The notes below the pieces were generated by a model that was not told where the DNA came from, did no database searches, and worked only from the letters and a program-made list of their open reading frames with translations. A stretch of DNA of 64,000 nucleotides, from NCBI GenBank assembly GCA_035607415.1, contig DATNAQ010000088.1, forward strand, positions 14,104 through 78,103, written 5' to 3'. The stretch comes from JAQBQH01 sp035607415 (GTDB taxonomy: Bacteria > Myxococcota_A > Polyangia > Palsa-1104). Each line of letters begins with the position of its first letter. Position 1 is the first letter of the stretch. Positions 18,071 to 26,707 of this stretch are shown here, piece by piece. A program made the translations under genes and the position numbers.

Positions 18071-19564
18071 ATGGTGCGTGGCGCCATGAGCTGGCCGCAT
18101 CGCTTGTGGTTCGGCGCGATCTTCGTCGTCGGCATCTTCTATTGCCTGGCCTTCCCGCCGTTCCAGACGAACGACGAGGACGCGCACTGGCTCCACATGT
18201 GGAGCGTCGTCTACGGCCACCTGCGCTGCGAGACGCCCAAGCCGTTGTCGGCGACGCAGTTCCTCACCTTCGTGCACCAGAAGGAGGTGCGCGAGGATCC
18301 GGCGTACTTCCGCGTTCAGTACCTGCGCGACGCGGCGCGCTGGTCGCTGACCGGCGAGCCCATGACCACGGTCGACGGCACCGCCTGTCGCTATCCGCCG
18401 ATGGCCTACGTGCTGCCCGGGGGGGTGGCGCGGCTGGTCGCGTTCGGCCGCCACGGCGAGCGGCGCGGCGGCATGCTCTACGCGGCGTGGGCGGCGCGGC
18501 TCGCCAATTGGGTCTTCATGAGCCTCGGCATCCTGCTCTTGTGCTGGCAGCTGCCGTGGTGCCGCAACGTCGCGCTCTTCTTCTACTCGATCCCTGAAGC
18601 GATCCAGCAGGGGATGGCGATCAACAACGACAGCTTCCTCGTCGCGATGACGGCGGTCGTGCTCGTGCTCGCGTTCGGACGGCGGCCGGCCGCGTGGAAG
18701 CTGCCGATCATCGGGCTGTGCGTCGGGATGATGACGATGATCAAGCCGGTCTACGCGCCGCTCGGGGCCGTCGGCGTGATCTTGTGGGAGCGGCTGTACG
18801 CGCTCCATCGTTGGCGTTGGCGCGATCTGGCGGCGGGGGCGGCGGCGGTGCTCGTTCCCTTCGCGATGCAGTCGCTGTGGACGCACTGGCTGAACTACGG
18901 CGTCGTCGTCGATCCGGCCCGGGTGCAGCTCGACTACGGACGGGCGCGTGCGACCGCGCAGCTCGAGTTTTTGAGCCGTCACCACTCGATCGTGTTTCCG
19001 CTCATGTGGCACCAACTGCGCGACTTCTTCTTCAGCGACGATCTGATGAAGGGGAGCTGGATCTCGGTGTTCGGCGCGTTCGGCTGGAGCATGTTCACGA
19101 TGGACCGCTGGGCCTACGATCTCTTGCTCGTGGCGGCGGCGCTCGCGCTCACGCTCGACATCGTGGCGGCGGCGCCGTCGCCGGATCTGCCGGCGCCCAC
19201 GCGGCGCGGGATCGTCGCGCTCGTTCTCGCCGCCGGCGCCGTCGAGGTCACCGTCGTCGGCGTGATCCTCGGGATGTACGTCTACTTCTCGGGCGCGTTC
19301 CTCAATCGCATCGGCGCGAACGAGGTCATCGGCGTGCAGGGGCGTTATCACCACATCGCGATCCTGCTCTGGGCGGCCATGCTGCTGCACGGCGTGCGGC
19401 GGCGGCGGGAGTGGAGCGCGAGCGCGCGCACGCTCCTACCCGCGATCGTGACGCTGACGCTGTTCTTGTGCGTGCTCGCCAACGTCGAAGCGCTGCACGC
19501 GATCCTGGGACGCTTCTACGGCTCGTATTTCGCGACGCACGAAGCGGCGCCCCGACACTACTGA
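18071..19564 (+). CDS. DUF2142-like polytopic membrane protein (putative GT-C)
   Basis: The 497-aa protein has about 10-11 membrane helices. The signature PPFQTNDEDAHWLH in the first outer loop (about residues 28-42) and VQGRYHH near the C-terminus match the DUF2142 family, found in surface-polysaccharide loci and resembling GT-C enzymes. ATG at 18071 directly follows the preceding stop; a second ATG at 18086 is also possible. It is third in the operon GT2 - paralogue 1 - this gene. Its 3' end overlaps the convergent gene at 19558 by 7 bases. Confidence 0.78.
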   Translation: MVRGAMSWPHRLWFGAIFVVGIFYCLAFPPFQTNDEDAHWLHMWSVVYGHLRCETPKPLSATQFLTFVHQKEVREDPAYFRVQYLRDAARWSLTGEPMTTVDGTACRYPPMAYVLPGGVARLVAFGRHGERRGGMLYAAWAARLANWVFMSLGILLLCWQLPWCRNVALFFYSIPEAIQQGMAINNDSFLVAMTAVVLVLAFGRRPAAWKLPIIGLCVGMMTMIKPVYAPLGAVGVILWERLYALHRWRWRDLAAGAAAVLVPFAMQSLWTHWLNYGVVVDPARVQLDYGRARATAQLEFLSRHHSIVFPLMWHQLRDFFFSDDLMKGSWISVFGAFGWSMFTMDRWAYDLLLVAAALALTLDIVAAAPSPDLPAPTRRGIVALVLAAGAVEVTVVGVILGMYVYFSGAFLNRIGANEVIGVQGRYHHIAILLWAAMLLHGVRRRREWSASARTLLPAIVTLTLFLCVLANVEALHAILGRFYGSYFATHEAAPRHY

Positions 19565-20436
19565 GCGCGGCGGCGAAGCGCTCGATAGAGGTAGCGGGCG
19601 ATGCGCACCGACGGGCGCAGGCGCGGTGACAGCGCGGGCGCGACGGCGAGCCGGCGCAAGAGGTGGCGCGGATCGCGCGCCGGGCGCAGGCCGCGCTCGT
19701 CGAGGATCCAGGTCGCGTCGTCGATGGTGAGCTGCAGGAAATCGGGGCCGAGCATCTCCCAGTTGCGCTGCACCTCGGCGCCGACGTGGGCCTGGCGCTC
19801 GCCGCCCTTCAAGTGGCCGTAGTCGTGGTTCTGATGGACGATGAGCGCCGCGCCCGTGGCGTCGACGACGGGGGTGCGCGTCGAGCGGGCGTGGTGGATC
19901 ATCCAGTTGTCCCACAAGGCCCGACCGACGGGAAACGCGGGCATCGACGACATCTGACCGCGCGGGAAGATGAAGTAGTCGATGCCGGTCGGCTCGTGCA
20001 GGCGGCCTTCGCGGCGCGCGCGCGTCTCGAGCGCGGCCGCCCAGTCGCGCTCGCCGAAGTCGATGGGCGCGGGCACGTCGAGATCGGTGCGCCGCCCGAC
20101 CATGAGAAAGCGCGGCAGCGTCAGTTGCGACAGAGCGCGCGCCAGAGACGGCAGAAAGACGATGTCGGCGTTGACGTAGCCGACGCGGGCATGGCGGGCG
20201 CGGCGCTGCGCCTCGGCGAAGGCGTGGTCGAGCAGCGGCGTGCCGTGCTCGTTGCGCGCGATCGCCGCCACGTGCTCGACGCCGTGGCGCGCGGCGGCGT
20301 CGGCGATGCCCGCTTCGTCGCCGAACAGGACGATCTGCACGTCGGGAGCGAGGCGCCGCCAGCTCTCGACGGCGTTGTGTTGCGCGATCGCCGCGGCCCC
20401 GCTGAACGGCTTGGGAATGGTGAACAGGGTGAGCAT
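19558..20436 (-). CDS. Putative GT-A-fold glycosyltransferase-like protein
   Basis: The 292-aa soluble protein begins LTLFTIPKPFSGAAAIAQHNAVESW and contains VGYVNADIVFLPSL (about residues 105-118), a DxD-like metal-binding position in proteins that handle nucleotide sugars. Later text (GIDYFIFPRGQMSS, FPVGRALWDNWMIHHAR, VHQNHDYGHLKGG) is typical of an uncharacterised group found in glycan loci. The enzymatic assignment is inference. It is transcribed alone, divergent from the GT4 gene at 20496. Confidence 0.65.
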   Translation of the reverse strand: MLTLFTIPKPFSGAAAIAQHNAVESWRRLAPDVQIVLFGDEAGIADAAARHGVEHVAAIARNEHGTPLLDHAFAEAQRRARHARVGYVNADIVFLPSLARALSQLTLPRFLMVGRRTDLDVPAPIDFGERDWAAALETRARREGRLHEPTGIDYFIFPRGQMSSMPAFPVGRALWDNWMIHHARSTRTPVVDATGAALIVHQNHDYGHLKGGERQAHVGAEVQRNWEMLGPDFLQLTIDDATWILDERGLRPARDPRHLLRRLAVAPALSPRLRPSVRIARYLYRALRRRAQ

Positions 20437-20457
20437 GCGAAGGCGTCGACAACTATT

Positions 20458-20486
20458 ACGGTATGAGCCCGTCGCCGTGCTAACAA
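20458..20486 (-). promoter_or_regulatory. Candidate promoter for the GT-A-like gene
   Basis: Read on the minus strand, TTGTTA (20486-20481), a 17-base spacer and TACCGT (20463-20458) lie 21 bases before the ATG at 20436. The -10 hexamer is identical to the one before the wlbA-like gene. Confidence 0.45.
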
Positions 20487-20495
20487 ATTCGGGCG

Positions 20496-21620
20496 ATGAG
20501 CGCGCGGCTCAAGGTCCTGTTCGTCACGCACACCGTCGATCCGATGGGTGGGGCCGCGCGCAGCCTGCGCGAGCTTCTCGAGGCGTGGGACGTCGACGCC
20601 GATCTCATGGTGCCGCGCTTCAACGGCGCGCCCGATGACGCGACCATCCGCGCCTTCTTCGGGACGCGCGTGCGGCGCATCTTCCGGCGCTGGCTCGCCT
20701 ACGACATGTGCTATCGCGGGCGGCCCGCGTTTTTGGAGTCGCCGCGGCGCTGGGCCCTGTTCCCGCTGATGTGGCGGCTCGACCGCGATCGGTTCCATCG
20801 CTTCGTCACGCGGCACGGCTATGATCTGGTGCATCTCAACTCGATCGTGCTGCATCCGATCGTACGCGCGGGCGGGCCTTTCGTGCTCCACGTGCGCGAG
20901 ATCCTCGACGGGGCGCAGCCGCAGGCGCTCGCCAGCGCCGCCCGGGCGCGCGGGGTCGTGTTCATCGACGAGGCGACGCGCGCGCCGTTCGCCGCGACGC
21001 CGCTCCGCGCCAGCGTCGTGCTCAACAACCCGGTCGACATGCGCGCGGTCGGACAGGCGCCGGCCGACGCCGCAGCGCGGTTGGGCGGCGATCCGGCGGC
21101 GCTCACCATCTTCGCGATCGTCGGGACGCTGATCCCCGAGAAGGGCGTCGACGTCGTCCTCGAGGCGTTCGCCGCGCTCGACGCGCCCGATGCGCGCCTC
21201 CTCGTCGTCGGCAAGGGCGCGCCCGACTACACGGCGCGGCTGCGCGCGATCGCCGGCGGCGATCGGCGCGTCGTCTTCTGGGGCGAGGAGCCGAACATCG
21301 CAGCGGTGTACACGCTCGCCGATTGGGTCGTGCGCGGCGAGCCCTACCATTGCGTGGGGCGCACCGTGTACGAGGCGCTCTACTCGGGGTGCGGCGTGAT
21401 CGTGCCGGGCGAGCCGCAGCGCCACGCCTTCTTCGAGTTCGACCGCTTCTCCGCGCGCATCTGCTTCTATCGCCCGTCGGATCGCGCCGAGCTGACGCGC
21501 GCCTTCGCGGCCGCGCGCGGGCAGAAGCGGACGGCGAAGCGCGGAGAGTCGAACGCGCCCGCGTATGCCGCCGCGTTCGATCGCTTCGCCCGCGAGATCG
21601 CCGCCGATCGCGCGGTTTGA
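20496..21620 (+). CDS. GT4-family (GT-B fold) glycosyltransferase
   Basis: The 374-aa protein is organised as two Rossmann halves. The N-terminal motif is KVLFVTHTVDPMGGAARSL with the Gly-rich acceptor loop. The C-terminal half has FAIVGTLIPEKGVDVVLEAF and the nucleotide-sugar region DWVVRGEPYHCVGRTVYEALYSGCGVIVPG, in which the usual EPFG acid is present as Glu in GEPYHCVGRT. It is a cytoplasmic retaining transferase adding one sugar to the growing glycan. It is followed by the wlbA-like gene, 36 bases on, which has its own promoter motif. Confidence 0.85.
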   Translation: MSARLKVLFVTHTVDPMGGAARSLRELLEAWDVDADLMVPRFNGAPDDATIRAFFGTRVRRIFRRWLAYDMCYRGRPAFLESPRRWALFPLMWRLDRDRFHRFVTRHGYDLVHLNSIVLHPIVRAGGPFVLHVREILDGAQPQALASAARARGVVFIDEATRAPFAATPLRASVVLNNPVDMRAVGQAPADAAARLGGDPAALTIFAIVGTLIPEKGVDVVLEAFAALDAPDARLLVVGKGAPDYTARLRAIAGGDRRVVFWGEEPNIAAVYTLADWVVRGEPYHCVGRTVYEALYSGCGVIVPGEPQRHAFFEFDRFSARICFYRPSDRAELTRAFAAARGQKRTAKRGESNAPAYAAAFDRFAREIAADRAV

Positions 21621-21645
21621 CACGGTTTGGCGCGCCCGCTACCGT
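21617..21645 (+). promoter_or_regulatory. Candidate promoter for the wlbA-like gene
   Basis: TTGACA (21617-21622, a perfect -35), a 17-base spacer and TACCGT (21640-21645) end 11 bases before the ATG at 21657. The -35 overlaps the stop codon of the upstream GT4 gene. The leader would be only about 5 bases. Confidence 0.5.
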
Positions 21646-21656
21646 TTGTGCCCTTC

Positions 21657-22613
21657 ATGAGGAACTTCGCGATCACCGGCGTCGCCGGATACGTGGCGCC
21701 GCGGCACCTCCAGGCCATCCGCGACGTCGAGGGCACGCTGGTCGCCGCGCTCGATCCGCACGACTCGGTCGGCATCCTCGACCGCTATTGGCCCGACACC
21801 GCCTTCTTCACCGAGTTCGAGCGTTTCGATCGTCACGTCGAGAAGCTGCGCCGCGGCGTCGAGGGCGGACGCGTCCACTACGTGAGCGTCTGCTCGCCGA
21901 ACCATCTGCACGACGCGCACATCCGCTTCGCGCTGCGCGTCGGCGCCGACGCCATCTGCGAGAAGCCGCTCGTGCTCAATCCGTGGAACCTCGACGCGCT
22001 CGAGGAGCTCGAGCGCGAGAGCGGCCATCGCGTCTACACCATCCTGCAGCTGCGCGTGCACCCGGCGATCCTCGCCTTCCGCGACGCCATCATCGCCAAA
22101 GGCGGCGCCAAGCACGACGTCGTCCTCACCTACTGCGCGACGCGCGGACAGTGGTATCGCCACTCGTGGAAGGGGCTGGCCGAGAAGTCGGGCGGGGTCG
22201 CCACCAACATCGGCATCCACTTCTTCGACCTCTTGATCTGGCTGTTCGGCAGCGTGCAGTCGAGCCGCCTGCACCTGCGTGACGAGGAGCGCGCCGGCGG
22301 GTCGCTCGAGCTCGAGCACGCGCGCGTGCGCTGGTTCCTGTCGATCGATCGCGACGACCTGCCGCCGGGGGTGAAGGGCACCCACCGCTCGATGACCGTC
22401 GACGGGCGCGAGATCGAGTTCACCGAAGGGTTCGCCGATCTGCATTCGCGGGTGTACGCCGAGACGATCGCCGGCCGCGGCTTCGGGATCGCCGATGCGC
22501 GCCCTTCGATCGAGCTCGTGCACCGCATCCGCACCGAGGCGCTCGTGGCGCCCGACGACGACGCCCACCCGCGCGTGCGCCAGCTCAGCCGATCCGCCGC
22601 TTCCCCCACCTGA
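21657..22613 (+). CDS. wlbA: WlbA/WbpB-type UDP-N-acetyl-D-glucosaminuronate 3-dehydrogenase
   Basis: The 318-aa Gfo/Idh/MocA oxidoreductase is expected to oxidise C3 of UDP-GlcNAcA, the first step toward 2,3-diacetamido uronic acids such as ManNAc3NAcA. The N-terminus (FAITGVAGYVAPRHLQAI, residues 4-21) and the dinucleotide region VCSPNHLHDAHIRFALR, ICEKPLVLNPWN, and GGVATNIGIHFFDLLIWLFG match the WlbA/WbpB subgroup closely. ATG at 21657 is chosen because homology begins there; an earlier in-frame ATG at 21627 would lie inside the promoter. The partner genes of that pathway (wlbB/C/D, wbpI) are not recognised in the window. Confidence 0.85.
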   Translation: MRNFAITGVAGYVAPRHLQAIRDVEGTLVAALDPHDSVGILDRYWPDTAFFTEFERFDRHVEKLRRGVEGGRVHYVSVCSPNHLHDAHIRFALRVGADAICEKPLVLNPWNLDALEELERESGHRVYTILQLRVHPAILAFRDAIIAKGGAKHDVVLTYCATRGQWYRHSWKGLAEKSGGVATNIGIHFFDLLIWLFGSVQSSRLHLRDEERAGGSLELEHARVRWFLSIDRDDLPPGVKGTHRSMTVDGREIEFTEGFADLHSRVYAETIAGRGFGIADARPSIELVHRIRTEALVAPDDDAHPRVRQLSRSAASPT

Positions 22614-23666
22614 GGATCGGCTCCTCGAATACTCGATAGATCACAATCCCCGCGACGAACGTGACGATGAGAAACAGCGCGATGAACGCGTGAGAGTGAT
22701 GATCATGCAGCGGCGCGAGGGCACGCGAAGTGTTGAGCTGGCGGTAGATCAGCGGATGGACGAGGTACATCGGGTAGCTCGCCTCGCCGAGCCAGGCCGC
22801 GACGCGGCGGATCGGACGCGGCACCTCGAGCATGAGCGTGACCGCGACGAGCGCGCAGCATGCGGCGGTCAACAGCGCTCCGCGTGCGCCGGTGAGGCAG
22901 CTCTCGTCGGTCGCGCCGCTCCCCGCGCCGACGGCGGCGAGGAGCGCCAGCCACGCCAGCCAACCGAGCGACTGAACGCGCGCCGGCACGAGCTTTCCGT
23001 CGATGAAACGTAGCCCGAGCCAGGTGCCGCAGGCGAAGTAGCCGATGAACGAAGCGAATTGCGTGTACGCGGCCCAGTTGCCGAGCAACGTGCCGCCGGC
23101 GAGGACGACGTTCACGAACACGAGCTGCGCGCCGAGCGCAAGTGCGACGAGCAGCGGCGCGGCACGGCTCGCCAGGATCGCTACGAAGAGCGGGAAGACG
23201 AAGTAGAATACGAATTCGATCCCGAGCGACCAGCCGCCGGTCGCGATCGCTGTCCCGCCCGGGTTGGCGAAGCCGAAGAGGAATGTCGGTTGAGGAGCCA
23301 GCGGCCCAGCGCCGCCGCCGGCGAATACCGCGCGAGGCCCCAGCTGAGGATCTCGTACAGAGCGACGGCGCCATAGAGCGGGGCGAGGCGTACATAGCGG
23401 AGCGCGAGGTAGCTCGTGTAGGGATAGCCGCGGCGGAAGCGTCGCGCGTAGGCGAGGCTCATGCTCGCGCCCGAGAGCAGGAAGAACAGGTAGACGCCGT
23501 AGAGCCCGAGGTTGTGGAACGTGCCGAGCCCGATCCACGACAGTCCGTGGTAGGCGGCGACGGCCACCGCGCACAGGCCGCGCAAGAGATCGAGCGACGC
23601 GACGCGGCCGTGGCCGCCGGCGGTGGGCGAGTGCGCTTCGTGATCTGCGACTGTTGACGGCTCCAT
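22585..23666 (-). pseudogene. Acyltransferase family 3 (OafA-like), interrupted by a frameshift
   Basis: Family-3 acyltransferases add acetyl or other acyl groups to surface sugars using about ten membrane helices. The N-terminal part (RVASLDLLRGLCAVAVAAYHG with the usual His, then GVYLFFLLSGASMSLAYARR) is read in one frame down to about 23290. The rest (TFLFGFANPGGTAIATGGWSLG ... YPMYLVHPLIYRQLN ... VYRVFEEPILRWGKR) continues in another frame. Restoring one base near 23284-23292 on the minus strand would rejoin RWLLN to TFLFGF in a normal 360-residue protein. It is either a recent pseudogene, a phase-variable site or a sequence error. Its 3' end overlaps the wlbA-like gene by 29 bases. Confidence 0.75.
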
Positions 23667-23723
23667 TGTTGGCCCGTTCATCAGACAACGGCTGGCAGGG
23701 AAGGGCAACCCTCGCGCGGTTGT

Positions 23724-23752
23724 TTGACAGCGACGGGAGCGCTCGCTACGTT
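23724..23752 (+). promoter_or_regulatory. Candidate promoter for the flippase operon
   Basis: TTGACA (23724-23729), a 17-base spacer and TACGTT (23747-23752) lie 33 bases before the ATG of the flippase gene at 23786. The -35 is a perfect match and the -10 resembles those of neighbouring promoters (TAC-x-x-T). Confidence 0.5.
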
Positions 23753-23785
23753 TCAGCCGATCGCCCGATGAAGATGCGGACGTAG

Positions 23786-25222
23786 ATGGCGCGCCGGAGC
23801 CTGCTGTTCAACTCGGCCGTGTATGTGGTCGGCCAGTTCGTCACCAAGGCGCTCGGGTTCGTGCTGCTGCTCGTCTACGCGCGCTTCCTGCAGCCCGAGG
23901 ACTTCGGCATCACCGGCACGCTCGGTGCCTACAGCCAGATCCTGTCGACGCTCTTCCTCGTCGGCCTGCACGGCGCGGTCTCCAAGCACTACTTCGACCA
24001 CAAGAACGATCCGGAGGAGCTGCGCAGCTACCTGTGCTCGGTGTTCCTGTTTCAGCTCGTCTTGTCGGGCGTGGTCGTGGGGCTCCTCGATGTGTACGGC
24101 GGGGGGGCCTGGGCGCGCTTCACGTCGGCGAGCATTCCCTTCCGTCCCTACGTCCGCCTGATGTTGTGGACGACCTTCGTCGCGACGGTGACGACGATCC
24201 CGCAGACGATCTATCAGTCGCAGGAGCGCGCCGGCGCGCTCGTCGGCTTCCAGCTCTTCCAGGGGCTCGCCGCCGTCGGCATCGGCGTGCTCTTCGTCGC
24301 CGTACTGCGCCAGCATGCGCTCGGCGTGCTGCGCAGCCAGCTGATCTCGAACGGCATCCTCGCCGTCGTCTTCATCGCGCTGTTCGTCCGCCAGTGGGCG
24401 ACGACCGAGATACGCTGGCGCCACGTGCGGCGTGCGCTGTGGTTCGGGCTGCCGCTACTGCCCCACAGCGTCGGCAGCATCCTCATGCAGACGGTCGACC
24501 GCATGATGCTCGAGAAGTACGTCGCGCTCGACGAGGTCGGCCAGTACTCGATCGCGATGACGCTCGGCATGATCCTCGTGATGGTCGCCGGCGGCGTCAA
24601 CCAGGCGTGGGCGCCGCACTTCTTCCGCACCATGCGCGACGAGCCGGAGGCGATGGCGCGCGGCAAGGCGCAGCAGTTCGCGTCGCTGTTCGTGGCCATC
24701 TTCGCCGTCGCGGCGACGTTCGGCGGGCTGTTCGCGCCGGAGCTCGTGCGCATCGTGCTCGGCGCGCGTTACCTGCCGGCGGTGCCGTATCTGGCGCCGT
24801 TCCTCATCGGCAATCTGATCGCGGTCTATTACTATCTGCCGGCCAACCAGCTCTTCTTGCTCGAGAAGACAGGGTGGTTCCTCGTCGCCACGACGCTGGC
24901 GACGGCCGCGTCGGTGGGGCTCAACTACTGGTTCCTGTCGGGCGGCGGCGGAGCCGTCGCCGCCGTATGGATCTTCGTCGCCGGCAACGTCATCCAGACC
25001 GGCATCATCTTCTTCGCGGCCCTCGCGCTGCAGCCGTTTCCGCTCCTACGCTGGCGCCACGGCGTCGTCTTTGCGGCGGCGACGGGAGCGCTGGCGTCGG
25101 TGCGGCACATGCCGGCCTGGCAGCCGCGCGCGGCGATCACGGTCGCCGTGCTTGCGCTGAGCCTCGGCCTCCTCGTCCGCGGCAACCTCTCGGGCATCAT
25201 CCCGAAGGGAGCACGCCGATGA
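23786..25222 (+). CDS. Wzx-like polysaccharide flippase (MOP superfamily)
   Basis: The 478-aa protein has about 12-14 membrane helices starting at LLFNSAVYVVGQFVTKALGFVLLLVYARFL. The text EDFGITGTLGAYSQILSTLFLVGL and VDRMMLEKYVALDEVGQYSIAMTLGMIL is typical of O-antigen/capsule flippases. It would move a lipid-linked oligosaccharide from the inner to the outer face of the inner membrane. It is first in a plus-strand run leading through a GT-B-like gene into the HisH/HisF/amidotransferase and legionaminic genes, which suggests that unit is its cargo. Confidence 0.88.
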   Translation: MARRSLLFNSAVYVVGQFVTKALGFVLLLVYARFLQPEDFGITGTLGAYSQILSTLFLVGLHGAVSKHYFDHKNDPEELRSYLCSVFLFQLVLSGVVVGLLDVYGGGAWARFTSASIPFRPYVRLMLWTTFVATVTTIPQTIYQSQERAGALVGFQLFQGLAAVGIGVLFVAVLRQHALGVLRSQLISNGILAVVFIALFVRQWATTEIRWRHVRRALWFGLPLLPHSVGSILMQTVDRMMLEKYVALDEVGQYSIAMTLGMILVMVAGGVNQAWAPHFFRTMRDEPEAMARGKAQQFASLFVAIFAVAATFGGLFAPELVRIVLGARYLPAVPYLAPFLIGNLIAVYYYLPANQLFLLEKTGWFLVATTLATAASVGLNYWFLSGGGGAVAAVWIFVAGNVIQTGIIFFAALALQPFPLLRWRHGVVFAAATGALASVRHMPAWQPRAAITVAVLALSLGLLVRGNLSGIIPKGARR

Positions 25223-25241
25223 CGTCGCGCTGGCTGGAGCC

Positions 25242-26672
25242 GTGCGGGTGAGCGTCATCGATGATCTGCTCGCCTTCGACGACCGGCCCGAGCTCTTCGA
25301 GTTCCGCTACGCGTTCGGCGACCTCCTGGTATTGCCGTCGCTACGTTGGGGGTTGTACAGCCGCGCCGCCGAAAAGGCGTTCGGCTGGCAGGCGAGCCAC
25401 GCCGAACGCGAGCCGCTCGGCCTCGGCGATCGTGCCGGGTTCTGGTGGCGTAGCGCATGGGACAACCCGCTGCGCATCGATCGACGCTTTCCGTTCGTCG
25501 TCTTCTGTAGCACCGCCGGCGCCGTTCTGCGCGACGGCCGCTGGTTCGACCGCAACAACGACTACTTCGTCGGCGAGCGGCCGGACGACACGTTGGTCGT
25601 CGATGCCGCCTACCGAGGGCGCTACCGCTCGCCGCGCGCACCGCGCCACCTTCGTCGTGGCGGCGGTCTCTCGTTAGTGGCGGCGGCGCGCGGCCGCTTG
25701 TCGCGGCCCAACGGTCGTGACGAAGCCATGCTGACACGGCTGTTCGCCTTCTTGCGCGAGCGGTTCCCGGTTCCCCTCGACGAGGGCGCCTGGCAGTCGT
25801 TGCGAGTGGGACTGCTCGGGCTGGCCAGGCAGCTCCCCCACCTGCACGGACTCTACGCGCGCTTCTTCGAGCGGGCGCGGCCCCGCCTCGTCGTGTTCGA
25901 GGATGGCAGTTATGGCGGTGTCGGCCACATCCTGCACTGGGCGCGCGCCGCCGACGTCGTCACCGCCGAGTTTCAGCACGGCCTCATCGCGCCGGCGCAT
26001 CTGGCCTACAACTACAGCGCCGCGCTCGCAGCCAACCGGGAGCTCGGAACCTATCAGCCGGGGCATTTGCTCCTCTACGGCGATTACTGGGCGGAGCAGG
26101 TGCGCTCGACGTCGCGCAAGGTCGCCATCGGTTGGCCGCACTTTTCGCGCCGCGCCGCGGAGCACCGCGCGCGGCGACTTCCCGCCGACCCGACGCTCCT
26201 CGTCATCTCGCAGGGCACCATCACTGCCAAGCTGGTCGCCGTCGCCGATGCGTTGGCGGCGCGCTTTTCCGACCGGCGCATCGTCTATCGCTTGCATCCC
26301 GGCGAGGTGCCGTTTCGCGAGCGCTATGCTCGTCTCGAGCAGCGGGCCAACGTGCGCATCAGCGACTCGGGTGACATCTACGACTGCTTCGCCGAAGCCG
26401 GCGCTGTCGTCGGCCACTCCAGCACCGCGCTCGTCGAAGCTGCGGCGCTGGGCCTGCCAACCTTCGCCCTCGACGATGAGAGCTCGCGGCTGCTCATCCC
26501 GAGAGGGCTATGCGTGCCCTTCCGCACCATCGACGAGATCGCGGCCGTGCTAGCCGAAACGCCGAGTGCCCCGGACGTCGCAGCCGCACGCCTCGCGCGC
26601 ATCTGCGCGCCCGCCTGGCAGTCCAACTACAACGCATTTCTCGACGGGCTCGGCGACGGCCCGCGGTGGTAA
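25242..26672 (+). CDS. Putative GT-B-fold glycosyltransferase of the capsule/sialyltransferase type
   Basis: The 476-aa soluble protein starts with GTG at 25242 or 25248. The N-terminal half shows no motif I know. The C-terminal half has TAEFQHGLIAPAHLAYNYS, LLVISQGTITAKLV, IVYRLHPGEVPFRERY (basic HPxE motif) and VVGHSSTALVEAAALGLPTFALDD. The HP and GHSSTALVEA motifs are the signature of capsule polymerases and bacterial (poly)sialyltransferase-like GT-B enzymes, where His and the Ser-Ser-Thr loop bind the CMP or nucleotide. Next to a CMP-nonulosonate synthetase operon, a legionaminyltransferase role is a reasonable inference. Confidence 0.65.
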   Translation: MRVSVIDDLLAFDDRPELFEFRYAFGDLLVLPSLRWGLYSRAAEKAFGWQASHAEREPLGLGDRAGFWWRSAWDNPLRIDRRFPFVVFCSTAGAVLRDGRWFDRNNDYFVGERPDDTLVVDAAYRGRYRSPRAPRHLRRGGGLSLVAAARGRLSRPNGRDEAMLTRLFAFLRERFPVPLDEGAWQSLRVGLLGLARQLPHLHGLYARFFERARPRLVVFEDGSYGGVGHILHWARAADVVTAEFQHGLIAPAHLAYNYSAALAANRELGTYQPGHLLLYGDYWAEQVRSTSRKVAIGWPHFSRRAAEHRARRLPADPTLLVISQGTITAKLVAVADALAARFSDRRIVYRLHPGEVPFRERYARLEQRANVRISDSGDIYDCFAEAGAVVGHSSTALVEAAALGLPTFALDDESSRLLIPRGLCVPFRTIDEIAAVLAETPSAPDVAAARLARICAPAWQSNYNAFLDGLGDGPRW

Positions 26673-26707
26673 ACCGCGACGAAAGGCTCTATGCTTCGCC
26701 GCGTCGC

